Shown in pieces: positions 27,189 through 35,637 of a stretch of 64,000 nt of DNA. Both the position numbers and the translations under genes were made by a program. The notes below the pieces were generated by a model that was not told where the DNA came from, did not search any database, and saw only the letters and a program-made list of their open reading frames with translations. Position 1 is the stretch's first letter, and every line of letters begins with the position of its first letter. Origin of the DNA: Meridianimarinicoccus roseus (GTDB lineage: Bacteria; Pseudomonadota; Alphaproteobacteria; Rhodobacterales; Rhodobacteraceae); the NCBI RefSeq assembly GCF_003172915.1, contig NZ_QGKU01000039.1, positions 1 through 64,000 on the forward strand, written 5' to 3'.

Positions 27189-28412
27189 ATGAACGAAATC
27201 ACGATAGAACGGCTGGGCCACCAGGGCGACGGCATCGCGACTGGGGCGGACGGCCCGGTCTATGCCGCGCGCACGCTGCCCGGCGAGACGGTCGCGGGCG
27301 AGATCGCATCGGGCCGGATTGCCGCACCGCGCATCGTGCACCCGTCGGCCCACCGGGTGCGCCCGCCCTGCCCGCATTACGCAGCGTGCGGCGGCTGCGC
27401 GCTGCTCCATGCCGATGACGGGTTCGTTGCGAACTGGAAACAGGGTGTGGTGCGTGCCGCTCTCGCCGCGCAGGGACTGGAAGCGCCTATCCGGGGCATC
27501 GCGACATCGCCGCCGAACACCAGGCGCCGCGCTGCGCTGTCGGGGCGGCGTACCAAAAAGGGCGCCGTCGTCGGGTTTCACGGCCGCGCGTCTGGCACGC
27601 TGACGGCGGTGGATGGCTGCCGCGTGCTGACCCCGGCGATCCTCGCGGGCCTGCCCCTGCTGGAAGAGATCACCCGCACCGGTGGCTCGCGCAAGGGCGA
27701 GATGACCTTCACCGTGATCGACACGCCCGCCGGGCTGGACATCGCCGCCGCCGGTGGCAAACCGCTGGACCGGACGCTGCTGCCCGCACTGTCTGCGCTG
27801 GCCCAGCGCGGCATCGCACGGCTGAGCTGGGACGGCGAGATCGTGGTCGCCCCGGCAGCACCCGCGCTGGTGATGGGCGCGGCGCGCGTGGTCCCGCCGC
27901 CCGGCGCATTTCTTCAGGCCACCGCGCAGGGCGAATCCGCGCTGCTGACCGCAGTCCGCGAGGCGGTGGGCGATGCCCGCAATGTGGTGGACCTGTTCGC
28001 CGGTTGCGGCACCTTCGCGCTGCCGCTGGCCGCGCGGGCCGAAGTCACGGCAATCGAGAGCGACGGCGCGATGCTGGCCGCGCTGGAGGCCGGCTGGCGC
28101 CATGCGCAAGGGCTGAAGCCGGTTCACGTGCGCACGCGCGACCTGTTCCGCCGCCCCCTTCAGCCGGACGAACTGGCCGGGTTCGACGCCGCGGTGATCG
28201 ACCCGCCGCGCGCAGGCGCCGCCGCGCAGACCGCAGAACTGGCCGCGGGCGGGCCGCCACGCATCGCCGCGGTCAGCTGCAGCCCGGCCAGTTTCGCGCG
28301 CGATGCCGCCGTGCTTGTGCGCGCAGGCTACCGGATCGACTGGATCGACGTGATCGACCAGTTCCGCTGGTCGCCGCACGTGGAACTGGCGGCACAGATC
28401 CGCCGGGACTGA
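27189..28412 (+). CDS. Class I SAM-dependent RNA (uracil-5) methyltransferase, TrmA/RlmD type
   Basis: 407 residues. N-terminal TRAM-like RNA-binding strands (ITIERLGHQGDGIA), then the [4Fe-4S] motif PPCPHYAACGGC. The methyltransferase half has the SAM motif VVDLFAGCGTFALPLAAR, the motif AVIDPPRAGA with the conserved Asp-Pro, and the catalytic cysteine in AAVSCSPASFARD. This is the uracil-C5 methyltransferase family for tRNA or 23S rRNA. Which uridine is modified is not readable here, so no gene symbol is given. It lies 41 bp after the ABC genes. Confidence 0.88.
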   Translation: MNEITIERLGHQGDGIATGADGPVYAARTLPGETVAGEIASGRIAAPRIVHPSAHRVRPPCPHYAACGGCALLHADDGFVANWKQGVVRAALAAQGLEAPIRGIATSPPNTRRRAALSGRRTKKGAVVGFHGRASGTLTAVDGCRVLTPAILAGLPLLEEITRTGGSRKGEMTFTVIDTPAGLDIAAAGGKPLDRTLLPALSALAQRGIARLSWDGEIVVAPAAPALVMGAARVVPPPGAFLQATAQGESALLTAVREAVGDARNVVDLFAGCGTFALPLAARAEVTAIESDGAMLAALEAGWRHAQGLKPVHVRTRDLFRRPLQPDELAGFDAAVIDPPRAGAAAQTAELAAGGPPRIAAVSCSPASFARDAAVLVRAGYRIDWIDVIDQFRWSPHVELAAQIRRD

Positions 28413-28479
28413 TTTACGGTCTTTTCGCGCGCCAGCGCGGTCCCTAGATCGGGAGGGCTCAGCAATAGGAGATCATCGT

Positions 28480-29268
28480 ATGACACGACGCGAGGCGGTG
28501 GACCGCTGGCTGGACACCCCGAAGGTGCGCAACACGATCCTTGCCGTGATCCTGTTCAATGCCGTCGTGCTGGGGCTGGAAACATCCGGCCGGGTGATGG
28601 CGGCGGCGGGCCCACTGGTGACCGCGCTGGACCGCGCGTGCCTTGGCGTGTTCGTGCTGGAAATCGCGCTGAAGCTTTACGCGCGCGGCGGGCGATTCTT
28701 CCGCGACGGCTGGAACCTGTTCGATTTCACCATCGTCGGCATCGCACTGCTGCCCGCGGCCCAGGGCCTGTCGGTGCTGCGCGCGCTTCGCATCCTGCGG
28801 CTGCTGCGGGTCGTGTCAGTGGCCCCTGCGCTGCGCCGGGTGGTCGAGGGGTTCATCACCGCCCTGCCCGGCATGGGGTCGGTATTCCTTCTGATGGGGC
28901 TGATCTTCTACATCGCGAGCGTAATGGCGACCAAGCTGTTCGGTGGCGCCTTTCCCGACTGGTTCGGCACGCTGGGCCTGTCGGCCTATTCGCTGTTCCA
29001 GATCATGACGCTGGAAAGCTGGTCGATGGGCATCGTGCGCCCGGTAATGGAGGTCTACCCGCTGGCCTGGCTGTTCTTCGTGCCCTTCATCATGGTCACG
29101 ACCTTTGCGGTGGTGAACCTGCTGGTCGGCCTGATCGTCAACTCCATGCAGACCGCGCATTCGGCCGAGGAGGTCGCGCTGACCGAAAGCTACCGCGACG
29201 AGGTGCTGGATCGATTGCGCAAGATCGAGGCAACTCTGCAGAAAGGTGATCGAGGCCCGCCGCAATAG
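28480..29268 (+). CDS. Bacterial voltage-gated sodium channel (NaChBac/NavAb type)
   Basis: 262 residues, the length of prokaryotic one-domain Nav channels. Six membrane segments are visible: S1-S3 with charged S3 (GWNLFDFTIVGIALL), and S4 (about 101-120, RALRILRLLRVVSVAPALRR) with Arg at every third position. The pore loop has the selectivity filter TLESWSM at 177-183, identical to NavAb/NaChBac. S6 ends in a coiled-coil tail (ALTESYRDEVLDRLRKIEA). It assembles as a tetramer in the inner membrane; such channels are linked to motility, pH and chemotaxis in marine bacteria. AGGAG precedes the ATG. It stands alone, with no partner gene. Confidence 0.93.
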   Translation: MTRREAVDRWLDTPKVRNTILAVILFNAVVLGLETSGRVMAAAGPLVTALDRACLGVFVLEIALKLYARGGRFFRDGWNLFDFTIVGIALLPAAQGLSVLRALRILRLLRVVSVAPALRRVVEGFITALPGMGSVFLLMGLIFYIASVMATKLFGGAFPDWFGTLGLSAYSLFQIMTLESWSMGIVRPVMEVYPLAWLFFVPFIMVTTFAVVNLLVGLIVNSMQTAHSAEEVALTESYRDEVLDRLRKIEATLQKGDRGPPQ

Positions 29269-29334
29269 CGCTTTTCGCAAAGCCCGGTTTGGCGTAGCGT
29301 CTTGCACAGCGTGAACCAAACCCAGAGCAGAAAA

Positions 29335-29838
29335 ATGCGCGCCCTATCCTTGCTTCTTTTGATGCTGTCCCTCGCCGGGCTGGCATCTTGCGGTCGTCCG
29401 GCCGATCCAAAGTTCCTGAACTACGACGGCCCCGAGATCACCCAGCTTCACGTCGCCAAGGAGCGTCGCAAGCTGTACCTCATCAGCGGGACCGATGTGG
29501 TCGCGTCGTATACCGTCGATCTCGGCTTCACCCCGGAGGGCCACAAGCGCCAGAGCGGCGACGGACGCACGCCGGAGGGGCTGTATTTCATCGACCGGCG
29601 GAACCCCAACAGCGCCTACCACCTGTCGATCGGGATTTCGTATCCGAACCGGGCGGACATCGCGGCAGCGCGCGCGGCGGGCGTGGAGCCGGGCGGCGAC
29701 ATCTTCATTCACGGCGCGTCGCGCAACCCGGGCGACGGGCGCGATTGGACGGCCGGCTGCATCGCCGTCACCGATGAGGAGATGGAACAGATCTACGCTA
29801 TGGTGCGGGACGGCACGCCGATCATGATCACGCCCTGA
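29335..29838 (+). CDS. L,D-transpeptidase (YkuD) lipoprotein
   Basis: 167 residues from MRALSLLLLMLSLAGLASC, a lipoprotein signal with lipobox LASC. The YkuD domain follows: KRRKLYLISG-like strands, GDGRTPEGLYFI, and the catalytic motif IFIHGASRNPGDGRDW with TAGCIAV. His and Cys are both present, so it is probably an active L,D-transpeptidase, or a lipoprotein-attaching/hydrolytic relative, in the periplasm. The in-frame start at 29302 would place 11 polar residues before the signal peptide and is rejected. It is convergent with the CAP lipoprotein gene. Confidence 0.85.
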   Translation: MRALSLLLLMLSLAGLASCGRPADPKFLNYDGPEITQLHVAKERRKLYLISGTDVVASYTVDLGFTPEGHKRQSGDGRTPEGLYFIDRRNPNSAYHLSIGISYPNRADIAAARAAGVEPGGDIFIHGASRNPGDGRDWTAGCIAVTDEEMEQIYAMVRDGTPIMITP

Positions 29839-29846
29839 CGGGGGTC

Positions 29847-29863
29847 GGGGCCGCAGCGGCCCC
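29847..29863. terminator. Hairpin between convergent L,D-transpeptidase and CAP genes
   Basis: GGGGCCG (29847-29853), loop CAG, CGGCCCC (29857-29863): a perfect 7-bp GC stem in the 47-bp gap between two convergent stops. No T-run on either strand, so a bidirectional terminator is likely but unproven. Confidence 0.4.
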
Positions 29864-29885
29864 GTCGCCAAGGCTCAGCGCGGGC

Positions 29886-30410
29886 CTAGAACACGGGCGC
29901 GGCAGATGCCGCGTCACCGTTACCAAGCACGATCACCCACCACAGCAGCCCCGTCGAATCCTGCTGCCACGCGAAGCCCATGTCGGTCGCTTCCGGGTTC
30001 AGGATCTCGTCGCCCCAGGCACCGTCATCGACCCATGCCGCCAGCGTGTCGAGTTCCGTTTCGAAGGTCTGCGCGTACATCTCGGCCACCAGGGCGCCCT
30101 GATAGCCGGACCGCGCAACCCGGTCATAGGGCGAGGACCCGTTGGACCCGAAGGGCCAGGCACGCTGCTGGCGCGACATGTCCTGCGCATGGGTTTCCGC
30201 AGCCGCGGTCAGCCGCGCATCGAGCGCGACAGGCGCAACGCCGGCGCCCGTGCGCAGGGCATTGACGGAGTCGAGCATACGGTACTGTACATCGGCTATA
30301 TCATCGGCTCGGATCCGGTAGACACCGTCCGAGGTGACCGATGGCCCGGTCGGGGCGCAGGCGGAAAGGCCGATAAGAAAAACGGTGAGAAGGCCCGGAA
30401 TGCGCGACAT
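29886..30410 (-). CDS. CAP-domain (SCP/PR-1) lipoprotein
   Basis: 174 residues. Lipoprotein signal with lipobox LSAC (MSRIPGLLTVFLIGLSAC). The mature part is a CAP fold: MLDSVNALRTGAGV, LTAAAETHAQDMSRQQ (His of the CAP cavity), ending with DMGFAWQQDSTGLLWWVIVLG. Bacterial CAP proteins are extracytoplasmic and bind lipids or peptidoglycan-related ligands; no catalytic role is assured. The open frame extends upstream to 31040 opposite the next gene and is rejected because the signal peptide begins at 30410. Confidence 0.8.
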   Translation of the reverse strand: MSRIPGLLTVFLIGLSACAPTGPSVTSDGVYRIRADDIADVQYRMLDSVNALRTGAGVAPVALDARLTAAAETHAQDMSRQQRAWPFGSNGSSPYDRVARSGYQGALVAEMYAQTFETELDTLAAWVDDGAWGDEILNPEATDMGFAWQQDSTGLLWWVIVLGNGDAASAAPVF

Positions 30411-30551
30411 GGCTGCCCCTTTTGCTGTCCAATCGGACTTAGCCGACCGCGCAACGAGTTTCAAATACACACATGCGGCATGACGCCGACTTGAATTGCC
30501 ACTGCGGCATCCGCGCCATATAGTTGCATCTTGATCCATATCGGAGAGTTC

Positions 30552-31154
30552 ATGATGTCCGACCGCACCGACCATCTTCTCGGACGCCGCGCGTTCCTGC
30601 GCAGCGGGGCCGCCATCGCCTGTGCCGCGGCCGCTCCGGCCTGGGCCCAGGACAGCACCGCGTTTCCCGAAGACGACGCGCCCGAGATCGTCAAGCGCAA
30701 CATCGCCGGGTTCCGTGCCCATCGCTGGCAGCCGCATTTCGACACCCTTCGCGGCGGTGCGATTCTCGTCGATACCAAGGCCCGCAGCCTGCATTACTGG
30801 TCCGAGGACGAAAGCGTTTTCAAGATCTACCCGACCAGCGTGCCGCTGTCGCCCGAACTGACGCGGCTGGGCCGGACCAGCGTGACCCAGAAGGTCGAAG
30901 GACCGAGCTGGGCGCCCACACCGTCGATGATCAAGCGCAATCCCGAATGGCCGCCCTTCGTGCCACCGGGGCCGGACAACCCGCTTGGCACCCACGCGCT
31001 TTACCTTTCGTGGAAGTACTACCGCATCCACGGAACCCATGATGTACGCAAGATCGGACGGCAGTCCTCGAACGGCTGCATCGGCCTTTACAACGAGGAT
31101 ATCCAGGAGCTGTTCGAACTGGCGAAAGTCGGCACCCAGGTCCTACTGATCTGA
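30552..31154 (+). CDS. L,D-transpeptidase (YkuD) with twin-arginine-like signal
   Basis: About 200 residues. The signal has a Tat-like motif GRRAFLRSG and ends AAPAWAQD, placing the enzyme in the periplasm, possibly exported folded. The catalytic motif is intact: RIHGTHDVRKIGRQSSNGCI, with the YkuD His and Cys. Members of this type (ErfK/YbiS-like) cross-link peptidoglycan (3-3) or attach lipoproteins. Two adjacent ATGs are possible (30552 and 30555); GGAG ends 5 or 8 nt before them. Upstream and divergent is the CAP lipoprotein gene. Confidence 0.87.
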   Translation: MMSDRTDHLLGRRAFLRSGAAIACAAAAPAWAQDSTAFPEDDAPEIVKRNIAGFRAHRWQPHFDTLRGGAILVDTKARSLHYWSEDESVFKIYPTSVPLSPELTRLGRTSVTQKVEGPSWAPTPSMIKRNPEWPPFVPPGPDNPLGTHALYLSWKYYRIHGTHDVRKIGRQSSNGCIGLYNEDIQELFELAKVGTQVLLI

Positions 31155-31194
31155 GGCGGAATTGCATCACTACACCCGTAACTTGCAAGATATG

Positions 31195-31224
31195 TTGCGT
31201 TTTCGGCAGCACGGCAGCTATAGG
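31195..31224 (+). promoter_or_regulatory. Candidate sigma-70 promoter for the 59-aa gene
   Basis: TTGCGT at 31195-31200 and TATAGG at 31219-31224 with an 18-bp spacer. It would start transcription near 31231, giving a leader of about 72 nt before the ATG at 31303 and a short monocistronic RNA ending at the terminator at 31541. Confidence 0.4.
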
Positions 31225-31302
31225 AATCATACGAGGTACAGTCATTCCGCCGTCCGTGGTCCTCACCCAAATGCACCGGGCGGCACCTACTGGAGGTCAA
31301 AC

Positions 31303-31482
31303 ATGAAGAAATTCGCTCTCGCCGCCATGCTTTCGGTCGCAGCTTCCGCCGGTATCGCCGGTGGCCTGGAAGAGCCGATTGTCGAGCCCGTCATCATCGA
31401 AGAAGACACCTCGGGTTCGAACGCAGGCTGGGTCATTCCCGTGATCCTGCTGGCACTCATCGGCGCAGCTGCAGCAAGCTGA
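31303..31482 (+). CDS. Small exported/membrane protein, 59 aa
   Basis: Starts MKKFALAAMLSVAASAG, a signal peptide with cleavage near GIA-G, followed by an acidic, Glu/Pro/Val-rich mature segment (LEEPIVEPVIIEEDTSGSN). It ends in a hydrophobic stretch, GWVIPVILLALIGAAAAS. After signal cleavage it would be a tiny C-terminally anchored periplasmic peptide. A strong GGAGG precedes the ATG, and the gene has its own promoter candidate and a strong intrinsic terminator, suggesting good expression. I do not recognise a function. It sits between the envelope genes and hemH. Confidence 0.75.
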   Translation: MKKFALAAMLSVAASAGIAGGLEEPIVEPVIIEEDTSGSNAGWVIPVILLALIGAAAAS

Positions 31483-31504
31483 TTGCGCGCACGAGACATA
31501 TGGA

Positions 31505-31541
31505 AAAGGGCGGCCCGAAAGGTGCCGCCCTTTTTCTTTTT
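31505..31541 (+). terminator. Intrinsic terminator after the 59-aa gene
   Basis: Stem AAAGGGCGGC (31505-31514) / GCCGCCCTTT (31524-31533), 9-nt loop, followed by a T-rich tail to 31541. This is the clearest rho-independent terminator in the window. It isolates the small gene from convergent hemH. Confidence 0.85.
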
Positions 31542-31615
31542 GATCTACCGTCTTTTGATCCGCAGATAGCCGACCCCCGACCTTCCCAAATCGCGGGCGC
31601 GCCCGGGGCGGTCGC

Positions 31616-32710
31616 TCAGGTCCAGCCCTTGAGGTTGTCTTCGATCACCTCGACCAACGCGTCCACATGTGCCGGATCATCATTGAGGCACGGGATGTAG
31701 GTGAAGTGCTCGCCGCCCGCCTCCTCGAAGCTTTCCTTGATCTCCTCGTTGATCTCTTCCAGCGTCTCGATGCAATCGGCGGAAAAGGCCGGTGCGATCA
31801 CGGCAATGTTCTTCTTGCCCGCCTCGGCAAGGCGCGCGACCTCCTCCACAGTGTAAGGTTTGAGCCATTCCTCGGGGCCAAAGCGCGACTGGAACGTGGT
31901 GACGATATCGGTGTTGGTCCAGCCCAGCCGTTCCTTGAGAAGGCGCGTCGTCTTCTGGCACTGGCAGTGGTAGGGATCGCCTTCCATCAGGTACCGCTTC
32001 GGCACCCCGTGGTAGGAACACACGAGGATATCGGGCTTCGTTTCCATCGCCTCATAGGCGCGTTCCACCGACTGCGCCAGAGCTTCGATATAGCTGGGCC
32101 GGTCGAAATAGGCCGCCACGGTTCGTGTCGCGGGCTGAAATTTTTCCTTCATGAGCGCGCGGAAGAACTGGTCGTTCGCAGTCGCGGTCGTGGCCCCGGC
32201 GTATTGCGGATAAAGCGGGAAGAACAGGATCTTGCGGCACCCCTTCGCGGTCATCTCGGCCACTTTCTTGAGCGTCGACGGATTTCCGTAGCGCATGCAG
32301 AAATCGACCTCGACCTCGGCACCGTAGCGCTTTTCAAGCTCGGCCTTGACCGCGGCGGTCTGCGCCTTGGTGATGGTCATGAGCGGGCTTTCGCCCGCTT
32401 CTTCGTTCCAGATCGACTTGTAGGCGGCCCCCGACTTGCTGGGCCGCGTGGACAGGATCACCAGTTGCAGAAGCGGCTGCCAGAGCCACGCGCTGTAGTC
32501 GATCACGCGGCGATCGGACAGGAATTCGTTCAGATACCGGCGCATCGACCAGTAATCGTAGTTGTCGGGCGTGCCCAGATTGGCCAGCAGAACGCCGATC
32601 TTCGGCTTCGGGACCGGCGGATGGCTCACGGGCAGATGCGCTGCGTGGTCTGACGACATCTCGGCCACCTGTGTCGGGGTCAGCGATTTGGTGTCGAGCA
32701 TAGGCGTCAT
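31616..32710 (-). CDS. hemH: Ferrochelatase
   Basis: Inserts Fe2+ into protoporphyrin IX, the last step of haem synthesis. 364 residues, slightly long because of a hydrophilic N-terminus of about 35 residues (later Met codons at residues 4 and 18 are possible starts). VLLANLGTPDNYDYW opens the domain; the catalytic His is in VCSYHGVPKRYL and the conserved Glu in FSADCIETLEEI. HCQCQKTT shows a Cys cluster in the middle, not the usual C-terminal [2Fe-2S] site. It is leftward, facing the 59-aa gene. Confidence 0.96.
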   Translation of the reverse strand: MTPMLDTKSLTPTQVAEMSSDHAAHLPVSHPPVPKPKIGVLLANLGTPDNYDYWSMRRYLNEFLSDRRVIDYSAWLWQPLLQLVILSTRPSKSGAAYKSIWNEEAGESPLMTITKAQTAAVKAELEKRYGAEVEVDFCMRYGNPSTLKKVAEMTAKGCRKILFFPLYPQYAGATTATANDQFFRALMKEKFQPATRTVAAYFDRPSYIEALAQSVERAYEAMETKPDILVCSYHGVPKRYLMEGDPYHCQCQKTTRLLKERLGWTNTDIVTTFQSRFGPEEWLKPYTVEEVARLAEAGKKNIAVIAPAFSADCIETLEEINEEIKESFEEAGGEHFTYIPCLNDDPAHVDALVEVIEDNLKGWT

Positions 32711-32767
32711 CCCATTCTGTGCAAAGCATATGTGAAGTCTGGTCAGATAAGCGAAATTTCTACCCGG

Positions 32768-33613
32768 TCAATCTCCGGGACGGTCCGGAAGCGGTGTTTC
32801 CCGCGAACCGAGCGCATCGGCCAGGCGGACCGACGCGCTTCCCGGGCGTTTCGGCTGCGGCTGGTCCGGCCCCGGCGCCCAGCCGGTCAGGCTGATCAGG
32901 TCGAAGCGTGCGCCGACGCGGCCGTCCGGCAGCGCATGGGTGCGATCATGGATTTCCGCCGCGCGCATCAGCACGTCGCGCCGGGTGAAATGGCGCGCCC
33001 GGCCGGCGAGTGCGTTCGCCTCGCCCATCGCGCGCAGGTCCCGCATCAGGTGCAGCGTGTTTTGATAGCTGACGGTCCGTGTGAATACGTCAGCCACCGG
33101 CATCACGAGGCCGGCGCGCTGTACCAAAGCACCAAGGTCGCGAATCTCGCCCATCGGCAACACGCGCGGCGAAAGCCCGCCCCGCAGCGCCGCCTCGGCC
33201 TCGGCAAGCGCGGCGCGCAGCCCGGCCAGCGTCTGACCGCCCAGCGTGAACCCCAAAAACAGACCGTCCGGCACCAGCGCACGACGCGACTGGACCAGTT
33301 GGCCCACCGGGTCGTCCGCCCAGTGCAGCGCCAGCGCATGAACGACAAGGTCATGTGCCCCTTCGCGCAGGTCCAGCGTTTCTGCATCGTCCACGATTCG
33401 GGCAGATGGCAGGGTTTCCGCCCAGAAATCGGGATGGCCCGTTACAACCGCAGGTCGTGTAAAGCTTCTTTTAACGTCGCTCAGCCTTTCCTGAAGCTCT
33501 GCGGCCGTATCCTGAAGAAGGAACAGCGCCGGGTCCGGCGCGCGCCGGGCACGGCGGCGGTTCGCGGCAAGGGCGGCACGGTCGGTCAGACGCGGGCGAT
33601 CATCGGGTGTCAT
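32768..33613 (-). CDS. SAM-dependent methyltransferase-fold protein (BioC/NDUFAF5-like)
   Basis: 281 residues. It begins with an Arg-rich helix (LAANRRRARRAPDPALFLLQ), then LQERLSDVKRSF, typical of the NDUFAF5/BioC-like branch in alphaproteobacteria. The class I Rossmann core is present, but the glycine motif is weak (VVTGHPDF). DLVVHALALHWADDP and LVPDGLFLGFTLGG are the post-motif strands. In mitochondria NDUFAF5 hydroxylates a complex I arginine; here the role is unknown. It is divergent from comF. Confidence 0.75.
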   Translation of the reverse strand: MTPDDRPRLTDRAALAANRRRARRAPDPALFLLQDTAAELQERLSDVKRSFTRPAVVTGHPDFWAETLPSARIVDDAETLDLREGAHDLVVHALALHWADDPVGQLVQSRRALVPDGLFLGFTLGGQTLAGLRAALAEAEAALRGGLSPRVLPMGEIRDLGALVQRAGLVMPVADVFTRTVSYQNTLHLMRDLRAMGEANALAGRARHFTRRDVLMRAAEIHDRTHALPDGRVGARFDLISLTGWAPGPDQPQPKRPGSASVRLADALGSRETPLPDRPGD

Positions 33614-33650
33614 GGCGGTTCGGTAACTCAGGCTTGGGAGGGCGGCAACA

Positions 33651-34376
33651 ATGGGACTGCATCATAGGGCGCTGCAACTGGTTTTCCCACCGCAATGCCT
33701 TCAATGCGACGGGCTAGTGCTTCAGGAGGGCGGGCTGTGCGGCCCGTGCTGGCGGGATACGCCCTTCATCCTCGGGCTGGGCTGCGATCTGTGCGGCGCG
33801 CCGCTGCCGGGGGTCGAGACAGACCATGCCATTCACTGCGACGACTGCCGCGACCGGGCGCGCCCCTGGGCGCGCGGGCGGTCGGTGATGCTGTACAGGG
33901 ACGGCGCGCGGCGGCTGCTACTGGCGCTGAAACATGGCGACCGACTGGATCTTGCGCCGGCGCTGGCGGGCTGGATGGCGTCGCGGGCCGAGCCGCTGCT
34001 GACGGAGCGGACGCTGGTCGTGCCGGTCCCGGCGCATTGGTGGCGGCTGTTCCGCCGCCGATACAATCAGGCCGCGGTTCTGGCGACGGGACTGGCGCGG
34101 CGTTTGGACCAGCCGGTCTGCCCGGACCTTCTGATGCGTCGACGCCGCACGGACACGCAGGACGGCAAGTCACCCGACGCGCGCTTCGCCAACGTGGACG
34201 GCGCCTTTGCCGTCGCGCCGCGCCACCGCGCGTTGCTGCAGGGGCGCGACATCCTGCTGATCGACGACGTGATGACATCCGGCGCGACGCTGGACGCCTG
34301 CGCCCGTACCTGCCTTTCCGGCGGGGCGAGACAGGTTTCCGTGATGGCTCTGGCACGGGTGACGCGCGATGGTTAA
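33651..34376 (+). CDS. ComF family double zinc-ribbon phosphoribosyltransferase-like protein
   Basis: 241 residues. N-terminal zinc ribbons CLQCDGLVLQEGGLCGPC and CDLCGAPLPG...CDDC. The PRT-like domain has VVPVPAHWWRLFRRRYNQAA and the PRPP loop ILLIDDVMTSGATLDAC. In naturally competent bacteria ComF acts in DNA uptake; elsewhere the role is unclear. It overlaps the region just before grxC and is divergent from the methyltransferase gene. Confidence 0.88.
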   Translation: MGLHHRALQLVFPPQCLQCDGLVLQEGGLCGPCWRDTPFILGLGCDLCGAPLPGVETDHAIHCDDCRDRARPWARGRSVMLYRDGARRLLLALKHGDRLDLAPALAGWMASRAEPLLTERTLVVPVPAHWWRLFRRRYNQAAVLATGLARRLDQPVCPDLLMRRRRTDTQDGKSPDARFANVDGAFAVAPRHRALLQGRDILLIDDVMTSGATLDACARTCLSGGARQVSVMALARVTRDG

Positions 34377-34410
34377 GTTCTGGCTCAAAGACAGAGGATA
34401 TTTCGACCCG

Positions 34411-34668
34411 ATGCAGCCCGTTGAAATCTACACATCGCCGACCTGCGGCTTCTGCCATGCCGCCAAGCGCCTGCTGAACCAGAAAAGCGTGCCGTTCACC
34501 GAGATCAACATCGCCCGCGACCCGGCACGGCGGCCGGAGATGATGCAGCGCGCGCACGGACGGCATACCGTTCCGCAAATCTTCGTGGGCGAGACACACG
34601 TGGGCGGCTGCGACGACCTGTTCGCGCTGGAGCGGGCGGGCAAGCTCGACGCGCTTCTGAAGGGCTGA
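34411..34668 (+). CDS. grxC: Glutaredoxin 3 (GrxC)
   Basis: 85 residues, the typical size, from MQPVEIYTSPTCGFCHAAK. The active site is CGFC, an uncommon replacement of the usual CPYC. The cis-Pro is in HTVPQIFVG and the GSH-binding GG-x-D in HVGGCDDLFAL. Glutathione-dependent reductant of ribonucleotide reductase and mixed disulfides. An upstream in-frame ATG at 34369 overlaps comF by 8 bp and would add 14 residues; it may ensure coupling but does not fit the family N-terminus. Confidence 0.88.
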   Translation: MQPVEIYTSPTCGFCHAAKRLLNQKSVPFTEINIARDPARRPEMMQRAHGRHTVPQIFVGETHVGGCDDLFALERAGKLDALLKG

Positions 34669-34669
34669 G

Positions 34670-35518
34670 ATGCGCGCGGCACTGGTGCAGATGACAAGCG
34701 GCGACAGCCCGCCCGAAAACCTCGCTGCTGCGCGGGCCTACGTCGCGGAGGCCGCTTCAGGCGGGGCGGACATCGTACTGACACCGGAAGTGACCAATTG
34801 CGTGTCCTCCAGCCGCGCGCACCAGAACGCCGTGCTGAGCCCAGAGGCGGAGGATCCGACGCTTGCAGGGCTGCGCGCCGCCGCTGCGGAACACGGAGTG
34901 TCGCTGCTGATCGGATCGCTTGCACTGAAGACGGGCGATGCCGATGGACGCTTCGCCAACCGGTCCTTTCTGATCGGCCCGGACGGCGCGATCGCGGCGC
35001 GCTACGACAAGATCCACATGTTCGACGTGGTGCTGTCGGAAACCGAGGCGTACCGCGAATCGGATGGGTTCCGACCCGGCGATGCGGCGGTGCTGGCCGA
35101 TACGCCGCTGGCGCGGATCGGCATGACCGTGTGCTACGATCTGCGCTTCGGATACCTGCATCGGGTGCTGGCACAGGCCGGGGCACAGATCCTGACGGTG
35201 CCTGCGGCCTTCGCGGTGCCGACCGGCAAGGCGCATTGGGAAGTGCTGTTGCGCGCCCGCGCGATCGAGACCGGGTGCTTCGTGCTGGCACCGGCCCAGA
35301 CCGGGCGCCATACGGGCAGCGACGGGCGACATCGGGACACTTGGGGGCACGCGATGGCGGTGGACCCGTGGGGACGTGTGATCGCCGACGCGGGCACGGC
35401 GCCGGGCGTGACACTGGTCGACCTCGATCTTGGCGAGACCGACAAGGCGCGCGGCAGGGTTCCGTCGCTGCGCCATGATCGGGAGTTCACCCCGCCGACA
35501 GTTCCCGGAGCGGGCTGA
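34670..35518 (+). CDS. Carbon-nitrogen hydrolase, Nit1-type (deaminated glutathione amidase-like)
   Basis: 282 residues with the nitrilase Glu-Lys-Cys triad: LTPEVTN, YDKIHMFDV and GMTVCYDLRFGYLH. The arrangement and length match Nit1/NitFhit-family amidases that repair deaminated glutathione or hydrolyse omega-amides. It begins 1 bp after the grxC stop, so a role in glutathione housekeeping suits the context. Convergent with ubiG, from which it is separated by 119 bp without other features. Confidence 0.88.
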   Translation: MRAALVQMTSGDSPPENLAAARAYVAEAASGGADIVLTPEVTNCVSSSRAHQNAVLSPEAEDPTLAGLRAAAAEHGVSLLIGSLALKTGDADGRFANRSFLIGPDGAIAARYDKIHMFDVVLSETEAYRESDGFRPGDAAVLADTPLARIGMTVCYDLRFGYLHRVLAQAGAQILTVPAAFAVPTGKAHWEVLLRARAIETGCFVLAPAQTGRHTGSDGRHRDTWGHAMAVDPWGRVIADAGTAPGVTLVDLDLGETDKARGRVPSLRHDREFTPPTVPGAG

Positions 35519-35637
35519 GAGGCCCGATCCGGCGGAGGCGTGCTACGCACGCCACGCGATGTCCCCACACCCGCCTTTGGCGACTGCGGGTCCCGCCGCC
35601 CCGCCCGCAGCGTAGCGCATCGCACATGACCAAGATG

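Noticed and set aside
29886-31040. Extended 384-codon version of the CAP protein
   Set aside because: The first 210 codons are antisense to the L,D-transpeptidase gene; the real protein begins with a lipoprotein signal at 30410.
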